Translations under genes and position numbers: made by a program
The notes under the pieces: generated by a model
The model's input: only the letters and a program-made list of their open reading frames with translations
What the model was told of the DNA's origin: nothing
Databases searched by the model: none
Assembly: GCA_012965065.1 (NCBI GenBank)
Contig: DTSX01000112.1
Coordinates: 23,883-63,695 of the forward strand
Length of the DNA stretch: 39,813 bases
Direction of reading: 5' to 3'
Source of the DNA: Gammaproteobacteria bacterium
GTDB taxonomy: Bacteria > Pseudomonadota > Gammaproteobacteria > Steroidobacterales > UBA11654
Shown here: positions 18,269 to 28,348 of the stretch, one piece after another
How the letters are laid out: the number at the start of each line of letters is the position of its first letter
How positions within the stretch are numbered: position 1 is the first letter of the stretch

Positions 18269-21200
18269 TTAGTTGTCGGTTAGAAACTGAAAATTCCCTG
18301 AACCAAACTCAACTGTCAATTGGTCTCGAAGTTCCTTGGTTGCATTTACAGTCCATTCCTCACTCAACTGCAACCTATAAACGTCTATATCTGTCTTGTA
18401 GTGAATATTAACTTTACAGGATCCAGGAATATGGGCTTGGAGTATTGATTTTAGTTTATCAGGATCAAATTTTGTGCCGCACTTAATCAACAAAGTGTTT
18501 GCCTTCTTTTCTATTAACTGGTCTAGCCCATTGATTGCTTCTGCAACAAACTGCCATCTATCAGCATAGGCATCAAATCTAAGATTTCCTTTAAGATGAA
18601 GTACAGCATTTTCAACAAGCAAATCCCTAAAATTGTCTTTACGCTCTCCAAAGACAATTACATCGATTGTTGCGGTACCATCATCGAGTTTAAATATGAG
18701 ATTTTCCCCCCTCCGTTTCAATCCAGTGACCAGACCAGCAAGTTCTATCGTGTTTTTCTGGTTGGATCTAAATGACCCGTTGCTCGCTTCCATGGCAGCT
18801 TTTAATTTATCTAGTGGTGACTTAGTTATGTGGAGGCAATCTTTCCGGTAAGGGTCAAACGGATGGCCACTAAAATAAAAACCTAGACTTTGATATTCAT
18901 TGTGCAGTAAAACATTCAATTTCCATTCCTTTTTTCTCCTGAGTTTAGGAAGTGTTTGGAATTGATCTGTGTCTGAGTAAAACAAACTGTTTTGTCCGGA
19001 TTCCCGATCCATGGCTTTCTTATTTGAATAATTTAACCCGATCTCAATTGAATTGTTCAATGTTGATCTGTTTTCTTCCAAGCAATCTAAAGCACCGCTG
19101 TTAATTAATGCTTCAATCGTACGTTTAGACAATTTCTGCTCAGCGAGCCGTGAACAAAAGTCAAAAAAGTCTAGATAGCTGCCTTTGGTTAATCTTTCGT
19201 TGGTGATTGCTTCAGCAGCGTATTTGCCAATGCCTTTAATTGCCCCCAAACCATATCTGAGTGTTCTAGCGTCTTCGACAACAAAATCATAGCTGGAATG
19301 ATTAACACTAGGGGTCAAAATATCTAATTTAAAATCATAACAGTCCCCTTTTAATTGGATTAGTTTATCGGTGTTGTCAATATCTGCGGTCATTGAAGCG
19401 GCCATAAATTCTGCAAGATAATGAGTTTTCAACCACGCTGTTTGATAGGCAATTAGGGCGTATGAAACAGAGTGAGACTTGTTAAAACCATACCCTGCAA
19501 ATTTTTCTATGAGGTCATATATTCTTCTAGCAGTGCTTTCCTTGACGTTGTTGTCAATTGCACCCTGAATAAAAACACCTCTCTGCTTACTCATCTCTTC
19601 AGGAATTTTTTTACCCATTGCTTTCCGAAGTATGTCGGCACTGCCTTGAGAATAATTAGCTAACTTTTGTGCTATTTGCATAACCTGCTCTTGATAAACA
19701 ATCACTCCATATGTCGTTCTTAGAACTTGTTCCAACATTGGGTGGAAAGTGTTGACAAGGTTCAAATGGCCAGCTGCTTTTCTTTCAATGAAAAGATCTG
19801 CCATTCCCGATTGAAGGGGACCAGGTCGGAAAAGCGCAACCAAAGCCACGAGGTCATCAAATTCTGATGGCTGCATTCGCTTGATCAATTCTCTCATGCC
19901 TATCGATTCCAGCTGGAAGATTCCTACAGTTTTGGTTGAAGATAACAATTTGTATGTTTCAGAATCATTTGTGGGTATGGCTCGAATATCAATGCTTTTC
20001 TCTCCAGCTGCAATTAATTTTTCATTGATGAGTTCGACTGCATTTTGGATTACAGTGAGTGTTTTAAGTCCTAAAAAATCAAACTTAATGAGCCCAATCG
20101 ATTCGACATCATCTTTGTCAAATTGGGTGACAGTACCTGCTTCGCCCTCAACTTTATAAAGGGGCATAAAATCTGACAGATTTGAAGGTGCTATAACAAC
20201 ACCACCAGCATGCTTGCCGGCATTCCTTATCAAACCCTCTAGCTTGAGAGCCAAGTTAATAAGTGCTTGAACATCCTGTTCTTTTTCATACCTTTCACTC
20301 AGTGCGGGTTCTTTCTTTAGCGCCGACTTAATAGTGATTCCAATATCGAAAGGAATTAATTTTGCAATTTGATCAACCATCCCATAGGGGTAACCAAGTA
20401 TCCTGCCAACATCCCTGACAACTGCTTTTGCAGACATTGTTCCGTAGGTTATGATTTGAGAGACCATTTCTGATCCGTATCGATTGGATACATAATCGAT
20501 AACTCGGTCTCTGCCATTCACACAAAAGTCAATGTCGAAGTCTGGCAGTTGCCCCATCGAAACCCTCTCTGGATTCAGAAATCGCTCAAAAAGCAAATCG
20601 TATTTCATGGGATCAACGTCAGTAATGCCTAAACAAAAGGCGACTAAGGAACTGGGTCCTGAGCCTCTTCCCGGACCAACAGGTATGTTTTCTGATCTAG
20701 ACCATTGAATGAAATCAGCAACGATCAAAAAATAGCCTGAAAATCCTGTGGAGTGGATAATCTTGAGTTCATTTTCCAGTCTCTGAGTATAGGCTTCTTT
20801 TACCTCCTTGGTTGCAAGTGGAATTTGTTCTAAACCTTTATTCGCTGCTTTAATTAGAAAATTCTCTATTGTTTGTCCTTTTGGGACAGAGTAAGCAGGC
20901 AGTGCAGTCTGACCGGTAGTAAATTGAAAATTACATTTCTTGGCAAGATTTACCGTGTTGGTGACCGCCTCGGGTATATCTGAAAACAAATCAGCCATTT
21001 CTTTTTTGGTTTTGAAATATTGTTCAGTCGTGTATTCCCTAACCCGATTTGTGTTATCGATTACATCACCACGATCAATGCATACTCTTGCGTCCAAAGA
21101 CAAATAATCGTCCTGATTTAGGAATCTTGGGTTGTTACCTGCCAACAGAGGGACTTCGGCCAAGGAAGCAATTTCAACTGTTTTTTCCAGTAACTCTTCG

Positions 21201-21739
21201 TCCCTATTTCCCCCTAATTTGTGAATTTGGAGAAACAAATCTTCGGGGAAAATAAGTTGTAATCTTTCTACCTGTTTAGAAGCAGTTCTGGATTTTTCGG
21301 ATAAAAGTAGGTTCTGAATAAAGCCGTTGTAACCTCCTGATATTGCAACAAGACCTAAAGTGCTTTTACCATCCAGCCAATCAATATCGACCAAGACCTT
21401 GCCTTTATGGTAACCCTCCAGATACGATCGAGTAATCAAGTTTGATAAATTCTTATACCCAGTGGTGTTTTTACAAAGCAATATTAGTTTTGAAATTCTT
21501 TCTGATGCCCCTGGATGGATTGATACGGTTGCACCAATAATTGGTTTGATACCAATTTCAATTGCTCTTTTGTAGAACTTGAATGCCGCAAATAGATTAT
21601 TATCATCGGCAATTCCCAAGGCTGGCATCTGGTATTCAAGAGATTTTTCCAGCAAACCTTCAATTCGAATAACACTCTGACCTATTGAATATTCTGAATT
21701 AACATCCAGGTGAACAAATATTGGCTCCTCTTTAGCCAT
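18269..21739 (-). CDS. dnaE: DNA polymerase III alpha subunit
   Basis: Replicative polymerase catalytic subunit, 1156 residues (E. coli 1160). N-terminal PHP domain, palm with PDFDIDFC (two catalytic Asp) and GLIKFDFLGLKTLT (third Asp), fingers with GPGRGSGPSSLVAFCLGITDVDP, and a C-terminal OB-fold and tau-binding region. QNSLF at roughly residue 920 matches the internal beta-clamp binding motif, equivalent to QADMF in E. coli. The PHP start reads HLDVNSEYS where many bacteria have HxHSDYS, suggesting a PHP site without full metal ligands, as in other gammaproteobacteria. No intein or insertion. Starts 1 nt after the rnhB stop. Confidence 0.98.
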   Translation of the reverse strand: MAKEEPIFVHLDVNSEYSIGQSVIRIEGLLEKSLEYQMPALGIADDNNLFAAFKFYKRAIEIGIKPIIGATVSIHPGASERISKLILLCKNTTGYKNLSNLITRSYLEGYHKGKVLVDIDWLDGKSTLGLVAISGGYNGFIQNLLLSEKSRTASKQVERLQLIFPEDLFLQIHKLGGNRDEELLEKTVEIASLAEVPLLAGNNPRFLNQDDYLSLDARVCIDRGDVIDNTNRVREYTTEQYFKTKKEMADLFSDIPEAVTNTVNLAKKCNFQFTTGQTALPAYSVPKGQTIENFLIKAANKGLEQIPLATKEVKEAYTQRLENELKIIHSTGFSGYFLIVADFIQWSRSENIPVGPGRGSGPSSLVAFCLGITDVDPMKYDLLFERFLNPERVSMGQLPDFDIDFCVNGRDRVIDYVSNRYGSEMVSQIITYGTMSAKAVVRDVGRILGYPYGMVDQIAKLIPFDIGITIKSALKKEPALSERYEKEQDVQALINLALKLEGLIRNAGKHAGGVVIAPSNLSDFMPLYKVEGEAGTVTQFDKDDVESIGLIKFDFLGLKTLTVIQNAVELINEKLIAAGEKSIDIRAIPTNDSETYKLLSSTKTVGIFQLESIGMRELIKRMQPSEFDDLVALVALFRPGPLQSGMADLFIERKAAGHLNLVNTFHPMLEQVLRTTYGVIVYQEQVMQIAQKLANYSQGSADILRKAMGKKIPEEMSKQRGVFIQGAIDNNVKESTARRIYDLIEKFAGYGFNKSHSVSYALIAYQTAWLKTHYLAEFMAASMTADIDNTDKLIQLKGDCYDFKLDILTPSVNHSSYDFVVEDARTLRYGLGAIKGIGKYAAEAITNERLTKGSYLDFFDFCSRLAEQKLSKRTIEALINSGALDCLEENRSTLNNSIEIGLNYSNKKAMDRESGQNSLFYSDTDQFQTLPKLRRKKEWKLNVLLHNEYQSLGFYFSGHPFDPYRKDCLHITKSPLDKLKAAMEASNGSFRSNQKNTIELAGLVTGLKRRGENLIFKLDDGTATIDVIVFGERKDNFRDLLVENAVLHLKGNLRFDAYADRWQFVAEAINGLDQLIEKKANTLLIKCGTKFDPDKLKSILQAHIPGSCKVNIHYKTDIDVYRLQLSEEWTVNATKELRDQLTVEFGSGNFQFLTDN

Positions 21740-21740
21740 A

Positions 21741-22313
21741 TCAATTGCTATACATTTCAGGTTTAAACGTCATTCTATGAATTGGAGTTGGGCCAAATTC
21801 TTGAATGGCAGATAAATGTTCCTTAGTTGGGTAACCTTTGTTTTTATCAAATCGATATTGAGGGTATTTTATATGCATTTGTTCCATCAATTGATCCCTG
21901 GTCACTTTTGCCAGTATGGATGCTGCTGCGACAGAGGCATAAAGACCATCACCACCAATTTTGGGTTCCAATCTAAGACTCAAATTTGAGCGTACCACTG
22001 GACAGTGCGGCCCATCTATCAAGACCTGTATGTCATTTTGGTGCAACTGATCAATTGCTCTCTGCATTGCCAACATCGTTGCCTTAAGAATATTATATTG
22101 ATCCACTTCTAGGTGATTGGCAAGACCAATTGAATACTCTTGTGATTCGGATTTAATGATTTGGAATAATTGCTCTCTTTTTTTAGCTGACAGCCTTTTT
22201 GAGTCCCGCAAACCCTGTATGGTCTGATTTTTAAGGAACACGACAGCTGCTGCAACTACGGGCCCAGCAAGACATCCTCTTCCTGCTTCGTCAACACCTG
22301 CGATTAATTCCAT
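21741..22313 (-). CDS. rnhB: Ribonuclease HII
   Basis: Cuts RNA at RNA-DNA junctions, removing misincorporated ribonucleotides and primers. 190 residues, usual length. N-terminal IAGVDEAGRGCLAGPVVAAAV contains the DEAGRG signature with the first catalytic acids (Asp8, Glu9); the third acidic residue is in VLIDGPHCP and the fourth in AAASILAKVTRDQLM. ATG at 22313, following lpxB by 20 nt; its TGA is one base from the dnaE start, so it is probably coupled to dnaE. Confidence 0.96.
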   Translation of the reverse strand: MELIAGVDEAGRGCLAGPVVAAAVVFLKNQTIQGLRDSKRLSAKKREQLFQIIKSESQEYSIGLANHLEVDQYNILKATMLAMQRAIDQLHQNDIQVLIDGPHCPVVRSNLSLRLEPKIGGDGLYASVAAASILAKVTRDQLMEQMHIKYPQYRFDKNKGYPTKEHLSAIQEFGPTPIHRMTFKPEMYSN

Positions 22314-22333
22314 AAATAGACAAGAAAATTATT

Positions 22334-23476
22334 TTACTTTTGTTGTTCAAGCATTTTTAAAATTGTCGATGCTGCCAAAAAAGAAGCATTTTTTTGTAGC
22401 TGCAAGTGAAGAGAATCAAATTGTTGTTGCAATTCTACAACTTTATGTTGATTGGAAAGCCAGGATAAACTTTCTGCGAAAATTGTTTCAGAAGAAGCAT
22501 TCTCTTGAATCAACTCAGGAACTAATTTTTTACCTAAAAGAATATTTGGCAATGCTATGTAATCCGTATGCACCATCTTAGATATCTTTAAAAACCAATA
22601 ACTTAGTGGTGACATTTTATAAACGACAACCATTGGTTTTTTATGTAAAGCCGCTTCGAGTGTTGAGGTACCTGACTTAGTAATGACCAGATCACAGGCA
22701 GATAAAGCTGAATGTGTACTGTCGGTAATGGTCATCTTGAGATCAGTAAAATACATAGCAAGTATTTTCTTTAATTGCTCTCCTATTTTTGAATCCACAA
22801 CCGGTACTACAAACTCTATGTCTTCAATTCTATTGGTTATCAATTCGGCAGTTTCAAAGAATAATTTTGCATGACGGTTAATTTCAGAGCCACGACTACC
22901 AGGCATCAATGCAATAACAGTTTTTGCACTCAGTTTTAAATTATTTCTTGCAGTTTTAACATCAATTTTTTGTTGCGTTGAATCAGCCAATGGGTGGCCA
23001 ATAAAGACCGCGTTCACATTATGTTCTTTTAAGAGATCTTCCTCGAACGGAAAGAGACACAACAATAGATCTGCAGATTTGTTCAGTAATTTAACTCTGT
23101 TTTTTCGCCATGCCCAAAAACTTGGAGAAACCACTTGGATGGTTTTAATACCTCTGCGCTTTAATTTTTCTTCAAGCTTCAAATTGAAATCGGGGGAATC
23201 AATACCAATAAAAGCGTCCGGGGGATTTTTGAGGATTTTTTTTATCAGTTTTTCTCTAACTTTGAGTATTCTAGGCAAATGTTTCAGCACACCAAAAATA
23301 CCCATAACGGATAATTCGGAAGAATGAAACCACTGTTTGCATCCAGCTTGAATCATCTTTGGACCGGCTATTCCCTCGAAGGTTGCATCGGGACAAAGAT
23401 CTTGTATTGAGGCAATAATTTTAGAGCCTAACAAATCTCCTGAAGGTTCCCCAGCAACGATGACGAACTTAGTCAC
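22334..23476 (-). CDS. lpxB: Lipid-A-disaccharide synthase
   Basis: Glycosyltransferase (GT19) joining UDP-2,3-diacylglucosamine and lipid X to form the lipid A disaccharide at the inner membrane. 380 residues, standard. Start is a GTG at 23476 (MTKFVIVAGEPSGDLLG); no better ATG exists upstream. GEPSGDLLGSKII, VSPSFWAWRKNRVK, LPGSRGSEI-like LMPGSRGSEINRH, and SGTSTLEAALHKKPMVVVYK are recognised LpxB motifs. No clear Shine-Dalgarno in the 21-nt gap after lpxA. Next gene rnhB follows the classical lpxA-lpxB-rnhB-dnaE order. Confidence 0.96.
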   Translation of the reverse strand: MTKFVIVAGEPSGDLLGSKIIASIQDLCPDATFEGIAGPKMIQAGCKQWFHSSELSVMGIFGVLKHLPRILKVREKLIKKILKNPPDAFIGIDSPDFNLKLEEKLKRRGIKTIQVVSPSFWAWRKNRVKLLNKSADLLLCLFPFEEDLLKEHNVNAVFIGHPLADSTQQKIDVKTARNNLKLSAKTVIALMPGSRGSEINRHAKLFFETAELITNRIEDIEFVVPVVDSKIGEQLKKILAMYFTDLKMTITDSTHSALSACDLVITKSGTSTLEAALHKKPMVVVYKMSPLSYWFLKISKMVHTDYIALPNILLGKKLVPELIQENASSETIFAESLSWLSNQHKVVELQQQFDSLHLQLQKNASFLAASTILKMLEQQK

Positions 23477-23497
23477 GATCGGTTGATTGGTTAGAAG

Positions 23498-24268
23498 TCA
23501 GCGGATGATCCCTCTTGTGGATGCTTGTAAAAAATCAAGCATTACTTGCAATTCATTTGAAACTTCGTCAAGACCAGAGATTTTTTCCAGGGCTTCTTCC
23601 AAACGAAGATCAGAAGTATACAACAGCTTGTAAGCGGTCTTAATATTTCGTATTTGTTCAGCGGTAAAATTTCTTCTTCTTAAACCCTCAATGTTAATTC
23701 CTCTAGGCATAGCAGGTTGTCCCACAACAATTACATAAGGGGGTAGGTCTTTGGCCACACCTGCGTATATTCCCAAAAAACTGTGGCTACCGATTTTGCA
23801 AAATTGATGAGCGCCCGAAAAACCGCCAAATATTGCGTAATCCCCAACCTCTACATGGCCACCCAGGGTTGCATTATTGGCAAATATAGTGTTGTTGCCT
23901 ATTTGACAGTCATGCGCTATGTGAACATAGGCCATGATCCAGTTGTCATTGCCTAGCCGAGTGATCCCTGTATCTTGAATCGTTCCTCTATTTATGGTGC
24001 AGCATTCTCTAATGGTATTGCGATCACCTATCTCTAATTGAGTATCTTCATCGTTGTATTTCATGTCCTGGGGACTATCACCTATTGAAGAGAATGGGTA
24101 GATGTGGTTCTGTTTACCTATTTTCGTTCGACCAGTAATCACCACATGCGATTCAATAATCGTGGCACTATCAATGGAGACATCTGGGCCAATAATTGAG
24201 TAGGGTCCGATGCTTACATCATCAGAAATATCAGCTTGTTCAGAAACAATCGCGGTTTTATGAATCAT
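23498..24268 (-). CDS. lpxA: UDP-N-acetylglucosamine acyltransferase
   Basis: First step of lipid A synthesis: transfers a 3-hydroxyacyl chain from ACP to UDP-GlcNAc. 256 residues with left-handed beta-helix hexapeptide repeats from residue 1 to about 185 and an alpha-helical C-terminus. The catalytic histidine is expected in [14 protein letters not shown], and [13 protein letters not shown] is the family pattern. The ATG lies inside the end of lpxD with an 11-nt overlap. In most relatives fabZ sits between lpxD and lpxA; here it is gone. Confidence 0.97.
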   Translation of the reverse strand: MIHKTAIVSEQADISDDVSIGPYSIIGPDVSIDSATIIESHVVITGRTKIGKQNHIYPFSSIGDSPQDMKYNDEDTQLEIGDRNTIRECCTINRGTIQDTGITRLGNDNWIMAYVHIAHDCQIGNNTIFANNATLGGHVEVGDYAIFGGFSGAHQFCKIGSHSFLGIYAGVAKDLPPYVIVVGQPAMPRGINIEGLRRRNFTAEQIRNIKTAYKLLYTSDLRLEEALEKISGLDEVSNELQVMLDFLQASTRGIIR

Positions 24269-25310
24269 TGTCTTCGCCCACTTTCTTATTGATTAGCGAC
24301 ACCAGTTTCTGCAGTTTATTTAACTTTTTAAAACTGGCAGCATTCTTTTGCCATTCTGAAGCTTTTTGATGTGAAAACAGATTGCCAGCATAGACACCTG
24401 GATCCTTGATGTCCTTTATGACAGTTGTCCTTGCAGCAATGGTTGTGTCATCGATTATTTTTAGATGGCCAGCAATTCCGACTTGACCGCCTATTCTACA
24501 ACGTTTTCCAATTTCAGTGCTGCCTGCTACGCCTGTTTGTGCAACGATTGCTGTGTGATCACCAACGATCACGTTGTGACCTATTTGTACTAGATTATCA
24601 AGTTTTACACCATTGCCTATGACCGTGTCAGAAAGTGTTCCTCGGTCTATGGTTGTATTTGCTCCCACCTCAACATCATCACCAATAATCACCCGACCCA
24701 TTTGAGGGATCTTGACCCATGCCGAGTCTTTCGCTTCTGAAAAACCAAAACCGTCAGCTCCAATTACCACACCTGGATGAATAATGGCCCTTGAACCTAT
24801 TTCAGTACCCTCATGGATAATGACCCCTGAACTGATCCAACTGGATTCACCTATTTTGGTGTCTTTCTCAACCACAGAGTTGGCCCCAACAAAAACATGT
24901 TCTCCCAACTCAACATTCATAGCTAGAACCACCCCCGCTCCAATCTTACAGGTTGATGGTACGTCGCAGGAGGAGTCAATCACAGCAGCGGAATGGATTC
25001 CTGGCTGAAATTGCTTGCTTATATCAAAGTCACTTGCGATTCTGGCAAACAACAAGTATGGATCAGTTGTTACCAATGAAGCAGTAGGGCAAAACTCCAC
25101 ATCATGTTCCCTGAGGACAACCGCTGCTGCGTTGGTTTCTTTCAACTCAGATTTATACTTACTATTGGCAAAAAATGTTAGCGAATCGTTGGATGCGTTT
25201 GATAGCGTTGCGACATTGGAAACAACAGTAGACGGATCACCTTGGATCTTGCAATCGTATTTTGAAGCTAAATGTTCAAGAGTAAAAGCAGTATCAGACA
25301 AAATTCTCAT
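24258..25310 (-). CDS. lpxD: UDP-3-O-acylglucosamine N-acyltransferase
   Basis: Third acylation step of lipid A synthesis, adding an N-linked hydroxyacyl chain. 350 residues: N-terminal uridine-binding domain with [11 protein letters not shown], then a long hexapeptide-repeat helix (for example [14 protein letters not shown], which includes the GADGFGF signature, and [17 protein letters not shown] with the catalytic histidine), and a short C-terminal helix. ATG at 25310. Preceded by skp with a 30-nt gap and overlapping lpxA. Confidence 0.97.
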   Translation of the reverse strand: MRILSDTAFTLEHLASKYDCKIQGDPSTVVSNVATLSNASNDSLTFFANSKYKSELKETNAAAVVLREHDVEFCPTASLVTTDPYLLFARIASDFDISKQFQPGIHSAAVIDSSCDVPSTCKIGAGVVLAMNVELGEHVFVGANSVVEKDTKIGESSWISSGVIIHEGTEIGSRAIIHPGVVIGADGFGFSEAKDSAWVKIPQMGRVIIGDDVEVGANTTIDRGTLSDTVIGNGVKLDNLVQIGHNVIVGDHTAIVAQTGVAGSTEIGKRCRIGGQVGIAGHLKIIDDTTIAARTTVIKDIKDPGVYAGNLFSHQKASEWQKNAASFKKLNKLQKLVSLINKKVGEDNDS

Positions 25311-25340
25311 TCCCCGACATATTTATTGGCTAGCTTCTAT

Positions 25341-25910
25341 TTAGCCTCCGGCTTTATTTTCTTGAAACTTCTTTTCTAACATTTTAGCTATGTCATTCGT
25401 GATATCCACAGAAGCCCCTTTGTATAAAGTTCCGCCATTTAAAATGGTATTCTGACTGATTCTTCCTTCATTGATGATCAGATCATAGCTATTGTCTCTG
25501 CCAAACTTCTGAATCAAATTGATAATTTCAACAAAAATTTTATTTGCCTCAATTTGAGTTCTATTATTACGATCTTCTTGGAAGCTTTCGGCCAAATATT
25601 TCAACTCTCTCTGATCAGCGTTAATTTTTAACAGAGTATTCTGGCGTTCGTCATTGCTGAGGGCAAGATTGTCTTGATTCAGTTGATCTTTACTGGCGTT
25701 CAAAGCCGACTCCTTGGACGTAATGTCTCTTACTCTACCCGCGAATTCTTCCTCTATCACTGAGGTCATATCTAGGTATTGGGGAGATTCTTGAACAAGT
25801 TTATTCATGTCTACCACCCCGATCCTTGCTTGCGTTGCTTCCTGAGCGAAAATGGATTGGGCAACAAAAAGCGTGCATATTATTGTCAATACGAAATTTA
25901 GTTTTTTCAT
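25341..25910 (-). CDS. skp: Periplasmic chaperone Skp (OmpH family)
   Basis: Holdase that escorts unfolded outer-membrane proteins to BamA. 189 residues with a clear signal peptide: basic MKKLN, hydrophobic core to about 18, and a likely cut after AQSIFA (residue 22). The mature start ARIGVVDMNKLVQESPQ is the Skp/OmpH hallmark, followed by long charged helices that form the tentacles and a C-terminal beta strand region (YDLIINEG...). It is immediately downstream of bamA, as in most proteobacteria. Confidence 0.94.
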   Translation of the reverse strand: MKKLNFVLTIICTLFVAQSIFAQEATQARIGVVDMNKLVQESPQYLDMTSVIEEEFAGRVRDITSKESALNASKDQLNQDNLALSNDERQNTLLKINADQRELKYLAESFQEDRNNRTQIEANKIFVEIINLIQKFGRDNSYDLIINEGRISQNTILNGGTLYKGASVDITNDIAKMLEKKFQENKAGG

Positions 25911-25942
25911 AACTGTCCCTTTATCTTAATTAAAACCATTGT

Positions 25943-28336
25943 CTAAAAAGCTCCTCCAATTGTAAATTGGAATCGTTCCGTTTCGTCACCCCAAGAATCA
26001 CCAGTTGTAGGATCGTTATTTAAAGGAAGGGCATAACTGAATCGAAAGAGTCCGAGTGGGGCCAACCATTGTGCAGCCAATCCGACTGATTGTTTCAAAT
26101 TACCCGCATCAAAACCGTAGTCGAGAGGATTGCCAATTTTGTCATAAAAATCCAGTTCGCTGGTCGAAAATACATTGCCAACATCAAAAAATAAACTAAA
26201 CCTTGCCCTTGTTGCCCAATCTTGCGGTAAAGGTAAAATGACTTCCATTTGAGCTGAAATTAGAAGATTTCCTCCGTATGGGTTACCAAAGTTATCTCTT
26301 GGCCCCAAACGATGTTCTTTATAGCCTCTAATGGTATCCGGTCCTCCTGCGAAAAAGTTTTTGTAGGGAGGGACCCCAACAGAATCACCGTAAGCTCCGT
26401 TGTAGGCAATGTCAGCTTTTGCCATAAGTGTTAAATAGTTCACAAATGGAAACGGAACATTAAAATACTGTTTGTAGCTGTAATTAAAACCGTAATATTC
26501 AACCTCACTTCCAGGAATGGCTAGACTCGCCATGAATCTCTGTGTCATTCCTTGATCAGCAAAGATAAAGCGATTTCTCGAATCATAAACCCACCCGACT
26601 ATCGCTTCTGCAACTTTGAACTGTGTTTTACAAAAATTGAAAGCTCCTTCAAAGCAACTGCTGTCTCCATTGCTTCTAACCCACTGAAGGGCTTGACTAG
26701 CGCTATAATCGCCTGCGAGCAATTCAGAACTCATCAAGTTAGAGCCAAAAATAACTCGCTGATACTCGCTCAAGGGATACGAATATTCCAACCCGAGAGA
26801 AAAAGTTTTGGTTGAGAAATCTGAAGAAGATGCAGTGAACTGATTAAAGGATGAATAGGAAAATCTTGCCGTTCTCGCAATTTCATCAAGCCCAGTATAA
26901 GCATTTGTGTGTGAAAAGCTGTAAACGTCTCTGAACTTACTTGAGTTCAGATCCAGTGCAATTCTATTGCCTGTGCCAAAAAAATTAGTATGAACAAAAT
27001 TACCATTTAAAATAAGTTTCTGGTACCCAGAATAGCCTATTCCTCCACCAAATTGGCCCGGCAGTCCCTCTTTGATCGTAAACACCGCATCAACCAGATC
27101 TGTAGTCCCTGCAACTGGAATTGTGTCAAATTCTACGTCCTCAATAAAAGGCAGTCTTTGCAATCTAATTTTTGATCGTTCCAACCTGCTCTTTGACATA
27201 TACCCCCCTTCCATTTGCCTTAACTCACGTCTTAATACTTCGTCATTTATAGAAGTTGTATCAGAAAAGCTCACCCGCCGAACATAGACCCTACTTTTGG
27301 GTTGGATATAAAAAACTATCTTTGCTTCCATGTTTTCATCATCCAGTTCTGGAATCGCCTGTACTTCTGCAAATGAATAACCATCTTCTCCAAGTCTATA
27401 TTTGATTAACTCTGTAGCTTGCGTCAGCAGTCCCTGAGAAAATATTTGTCCCGGTTGTGCCAAAACCAGTCTCTGTATATCTTCTTTGGGTACAACAAAT
27501 TCACCAGTCAGCTTGACGTCTGATAATCGATAAACATCTCCCTCAGAAATATTAACGGTGACAAATATTCCAGTCTTGTCCGGTGAGATAGCTACCTGAG
27601 CGGAGTCTATCGTAAAATTAGCATAACCTCTGTCCAAATAAAAGGACTCAAGGGTTTCCAAATCACCTTGCAAATCTTCCCTTGAATATCGATCATCTTG
27701 TTGAATAAATGACAACCAATTGGGCATTTGTAACTTCAACTGATCTAAAAGATCTTCATCATTGAAAACATTGTTTCCCACAATATTTATCTGCCTAATT
27801 TGAGCACGATCACCTTCTTTAACATCGATTTTTATCCTAACAGTATTCCCAGGTAAATCTTCCACATCGGTTTCAATTTGAGCACTGTATTTACCGAAAC
27901 TAAAATATTGATCTATCAGTGATCTTTCAATTTCATCCAAAACTGAAGGGTCGTACGTTCGACCGATTCTAAAACCTATATTATTTAAGGATTCTTCTAG
28001 ATCTTCGGTTTTAATATCCTTATTTCCATCAATGCTTATATTTCCTATGGACGGCCTTTCCAGTACCGAAATAATAAGAATGTCATCAGAGGGGTCTTTT
28101 CTAAACTCGATATTCCTAAAAAAACCACTGGAATACACCGCTCTTATGGATTCCTTAATTTTAATCTCATCAAGAGTATCTCCAATGTTTATTGGGAGAT
28201 AATTTAATAAAGCGCCTTCAGAAATTTTCTGCAACCCTTCGATTCTTATGTCTTTGACGGCAAAGGGTTCTTCAGCCTGAACTGAAAAAATACAAAGAAC
28301 AGCGAATGCAACTATTGTTAATCTGAATTTCATCAT
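25943..28336 (-). CDS. bamA: Outer membrane protein assembly factor BamA
   Basis: Central barrel of the BAM complex that inserts proteins into the outer membrane. 797 residues: signal peptide to about residue 21 (SVQA/EE), five POTRA domains (about 22-420), then a 16-strand barrel ending in phenylalanine (QFTIGGAF). The barrel contains the IRGYKEHRLGPRD segment, equivalent to the VRGF loop motif. A cysteine pair in SSCFEGAFNFCKT may form an extracellular-loop disulfide. Two consecutive ATGs begin the gene, 12 nt after rseP. Flanked by rseP and skp as usual. Confidence 0.97.
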   Translation of the reverse strand: MMKFRLTIVAFAVLCIFSVQAEEPFAVKDIRIEGLQKISEGALLNYLPINIGDTLDEIKIKESIRAVYSSGFFRNIEFRKDPSDDILIISVLERPSIGNISIDGNKDIKTEDLEESLNNIGFRIGRTYDPSVLDEIERSLIDQYFSFGKYSAQIETDVEDLPGNTVRIKIDVKEGDRAQIRQINIVGNNVFNDEDLLDQLKLQMPNWLSFIQQDDRYSREDLQGDLETLESFYLDRGYANFTIDSAQVAISPDKTGIFVTVNISEGDVYRLSDVKLTGEFVVPKEDIQRLVLAQPGQIFSQGLLTQATELIKYRLGEDGYSFAEVQAIPELDDENMEAKIVFYIQPKSRVYVRRVSFSDTTSINDEVLRRELRQMEGGYMSKSRLERSKIRLQRLPFIEDVEFDTIPVAGTTDLVDAVFTIKEGLPGQFGGGIGYSGYQKLILNGNFVHTNFFGTGNRIALDLNSSKFRDVYSFSHTNAYTGLDEIARTARFSYSSFNQFTASSSDFSTKTFSLGLEYSYPLSEYQRVIFGSNLMSSELLAGDYSASQALQWVRSNGDSSCFEGAFNFCKTQFKVAEAIVGWVYDSRNRFIFADQGMTQRFMASLAIPGSEVEYYGFNYSYKQYFNVPFPFVNYLTLMAKADIAYNGAYGDSVGVPPYKNFFAGGPDTIRGYKEHRLGPRDNFGNPYGGNLLISAQMEVILPLPQDWATRARFSLFFDVGNVFSTSELDFYDKIGNPLDYGFDAGNLKQSVGLAAQWLAPLGLFRFSYALPLNNDPTTGDSWGDETERFQFTIGGAF

Positions 28337-28348
28337 GTGGTTAAAAAG

